Shown in pieces: positions 5,419-6,396 of a DNA stretch of 6,396 nucleotides. This DNA comes from an uncultured Brevundimonas sp. (lineage in GTDB: Bacteria > Pseudomonadota > Alphaproteobacteria > Caulobacterales > Caulobacteraceae). Position 1 is the first letter of the stretch. The number at the start of each line of letters is the position of its first letter. The translations under genes and the position numbers were made by a program. The notes beneath the pieces were generated by a model. It made no database searches and was not told the DNA's origin. It saw nothing but the letters and a program-made list of their open reading frames with translations. The stretch covers positions 1 to 6,396 of the forward strand of contig NZ_CALTWS010000160.1 of the NCBI RefSeq assembly GCF_943913055.1. The letters run 5' to 3'.

Positions 5419-6396
5419 ATGCGTCACCGCTCCCTGCTTGCCGGCGCCTGCTGCGCCCTGGCCCTCGTCGCCGCCGTCCCGGCCCTGGCCGAGACGCCGA
5501 CCGCAGCCTCGCCTGCCGAGGCGACATCCGCCCAGGGCCAGACGCCCTTCACCTATCAGGACATGATCCCGGCCAATCGCCTGGGCGATCCGCAGGTATC
5601 ACCGGACGGGCGCTGGGTCGTCTATTCGGTGACGACTACCGATGTGGCGGCCAACAGCCGCGCCGGCGCCCTCTATGCCCTGGACCTGACCAACCCCGGC
5701 GAGCCCGTGCGTCTGGCCATCAACGAGGGCGGAGCCAACACCGCGCGCTGGGGCGCGGACGGAAAGCTGTACTTCCTGTCGGGTCGCTCCGGCTCCAGCC
5801 AGGTCTGGCGGGCCGAGGCGGACGGCACCGGACCCGTTCAGGTCACCAACCTGCCGACCGACGTCAACGCCTATCGCCTCAGCCCTGACGCCGGGCGCGT
5901 GGTCGTATCCCTGGCCGTCTATCCCGAGGCCGAAAGCCTCGCGGCCTCGGTCGAAAGGGGCCAGGCCGTGGCAGCGCAGAAGAATACGGGCAAGGTCTAT
6001 GACCGCATGTTCGTGCGCCATTGGGACACCTGGAACGACCACACCCAGAACCATCTGTTCGTCCAGGACATCGGCACCAGCGGAGCGGCGACGGGCGAGC
6101 CGGTCTGGGTTACGCGCGGCTTCGACGGCGACACCCCTTCCAAACCCTTCGGCGACGAGAGCGAGTTCACCTTCACCCCCGACGGCCAGTCCGTCGTCTT
6201 CTCGGCCCGTCAGGCCGGACAGTCCGAGCCCTGGAGCACCAATTTCGACCTCTATCAGGTCGCTGTCTCGGCACCGGGACAGCTGAACAATCTGACGGAT
6301 GACAACGAGGCCTGGGATACCGGCCCGGTGTTTTCGCCCGACGGCCGCACCCTGGCCTATCGCGCCATGGCCCGGCCCGGTTTCGAGGCCGACAAG
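5419..6396 (+). CDS. Secreted S9-family (prolyl oligopeptidase-like) peptidase, N-terminal part only
   Basis: The frame is open from ATG 5419 to the right edge (326 codons), so the gene is cut off. A Sec signal peptide is clear: MRHR, a hydrophobic core at 6-20, then a PALA-E cleavage site after residue 24. The mature protein would be periplasmic or exported. An Ala/Pro/Thr-rich linker (25-43) leads into beta-propeller blades with PD40/WD40-like signatures: VSPDGRWVVYS (60-70), a degenerate WGADGKLYFLS (111-121), LSPDAGRVVVS (154-164), FTPDGQSVVFS (252-262) and FSPDGRTLAYR (305-315). VYDRMFVRHWDTWND (193-207) is typical of dipeptidyl-aminopeptidase/acylaminoacyl-peptidase-like S9 proteins. 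The propeller gates an alpha/beta-hydrolase domain with a Ser-Asp-His triad, expected beyond the window, that cleaves short peptides. Activity cannot be confirmed here because the catalytic domain is not visible. A TolB-like propeller protein is the alternative. Confidence 0.87.
   Translation, partial: MRHRSLLAGACCALALVAAVPALAETPTAASPAEATSAQGQTPFTYQDMIPANRLGDPQVSPDGRWVVYSVTTTDVAANSRAGALYALDLTNPGEPVRLAINEGGANTARWGADGKLYFLSGRSGSSQVWRAEADGTGPVQVTNLPTDVNAYRLSPDAGRVVVSLAVYPEAESLAASVERGQAVAAQKNTGKVYDRMFVRHWDTWNDHTQNHLFVQDIGTSGAATGEPVWVTRGFDGDTPSKPFGDESEFTFTPDGQSVVFSARQAGQSEPWSTNFDLYQVAVSAPGQLNNLTDDNEAWDTGPVFSPDGRTLAYRAMARPGFEADK

Noticed and set aside
5419..5454. Possible lipoprotein signal (cysteines at residues 11 and 12 of the S9 peptidase)
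   Set aside because: The cysteines sit inside the hydrophobic core, the preceding residues do not form a proper lipobox, and a clear ALA-E signal peptidase I site follows at residue 24.
5315..5527. N-terminal extension of the acyltransferase frame upstream to 5527
   Set aside because: The extension would overlap the divergent peptidase start and promoter, and it is Arg/Gly/Ser-rich with no conserved content. ATG at 5314 is the sensible start.

Overview
The window is high-GC DNA with dense, overlapping genes. It looks like an alphaproteobacterium of the Caulobacterales, plausibly Brevundimonas or a close relative. This rests on gene content and order, GC-rich third codon positions, and a promoter resembling the Caulobacter housekeeping consensus (TTGAC, short spacer, GCTA). 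The genus is an inference, because no search could be run.

Layout: positions 1 to 5314 hold one tightly packed minus-strand gene string. In transcription order it reads: a PlsC-like acyltransferase (5314-4445), the tRNA t6A ATPase tsaE (4448-3981), an AmgK-like sugar kinase (3988-2885), a MurU-like nucleotidyltransferase (2888-2166), and addB (2169 to the left edge, lacking its C-terminal part). Every junction overlaps: 4 bases (ATGA), 8 bases, 4 bases (ATGA) and 4 bases (ATGA). The genes are therefore almost certainly one operon with translational coupling. addA would be expected just past the left edge.

A 104-base divergent intergenic region (5315-5418) follows. It carries a good promoter and Shine-Dalgarno sequence for a plus-strand gene, which encodes a secreted S9-family prolyl oligopeptidase-like peptidase. 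Only its signal peptide and part of its beta-propeller are inside the window.

Functionally, the operon mixes lipid acylation, tRNA modification (TsaE), probable peptidoglycan-sugar salvage (AmgK makes MurNAc-1-phosphate and MurU makes UDP-MurNAc) and double-strand break repair (AddB). The tsaE / kinase / nucleotidyltransferase / addB order is a familiar alphaproteobacterial arrangement, so this is mostly ordinary chromosomal housekeeping DNA. I saw no mobile element, CRISPR array, RNA gene or clearly undescribed system. The points worth a second look are the nucleotidyltransferase's active-site variants, a 15-base in-frame tandem duplication in the kinase, and a small perfect inverted repeat inside addB.
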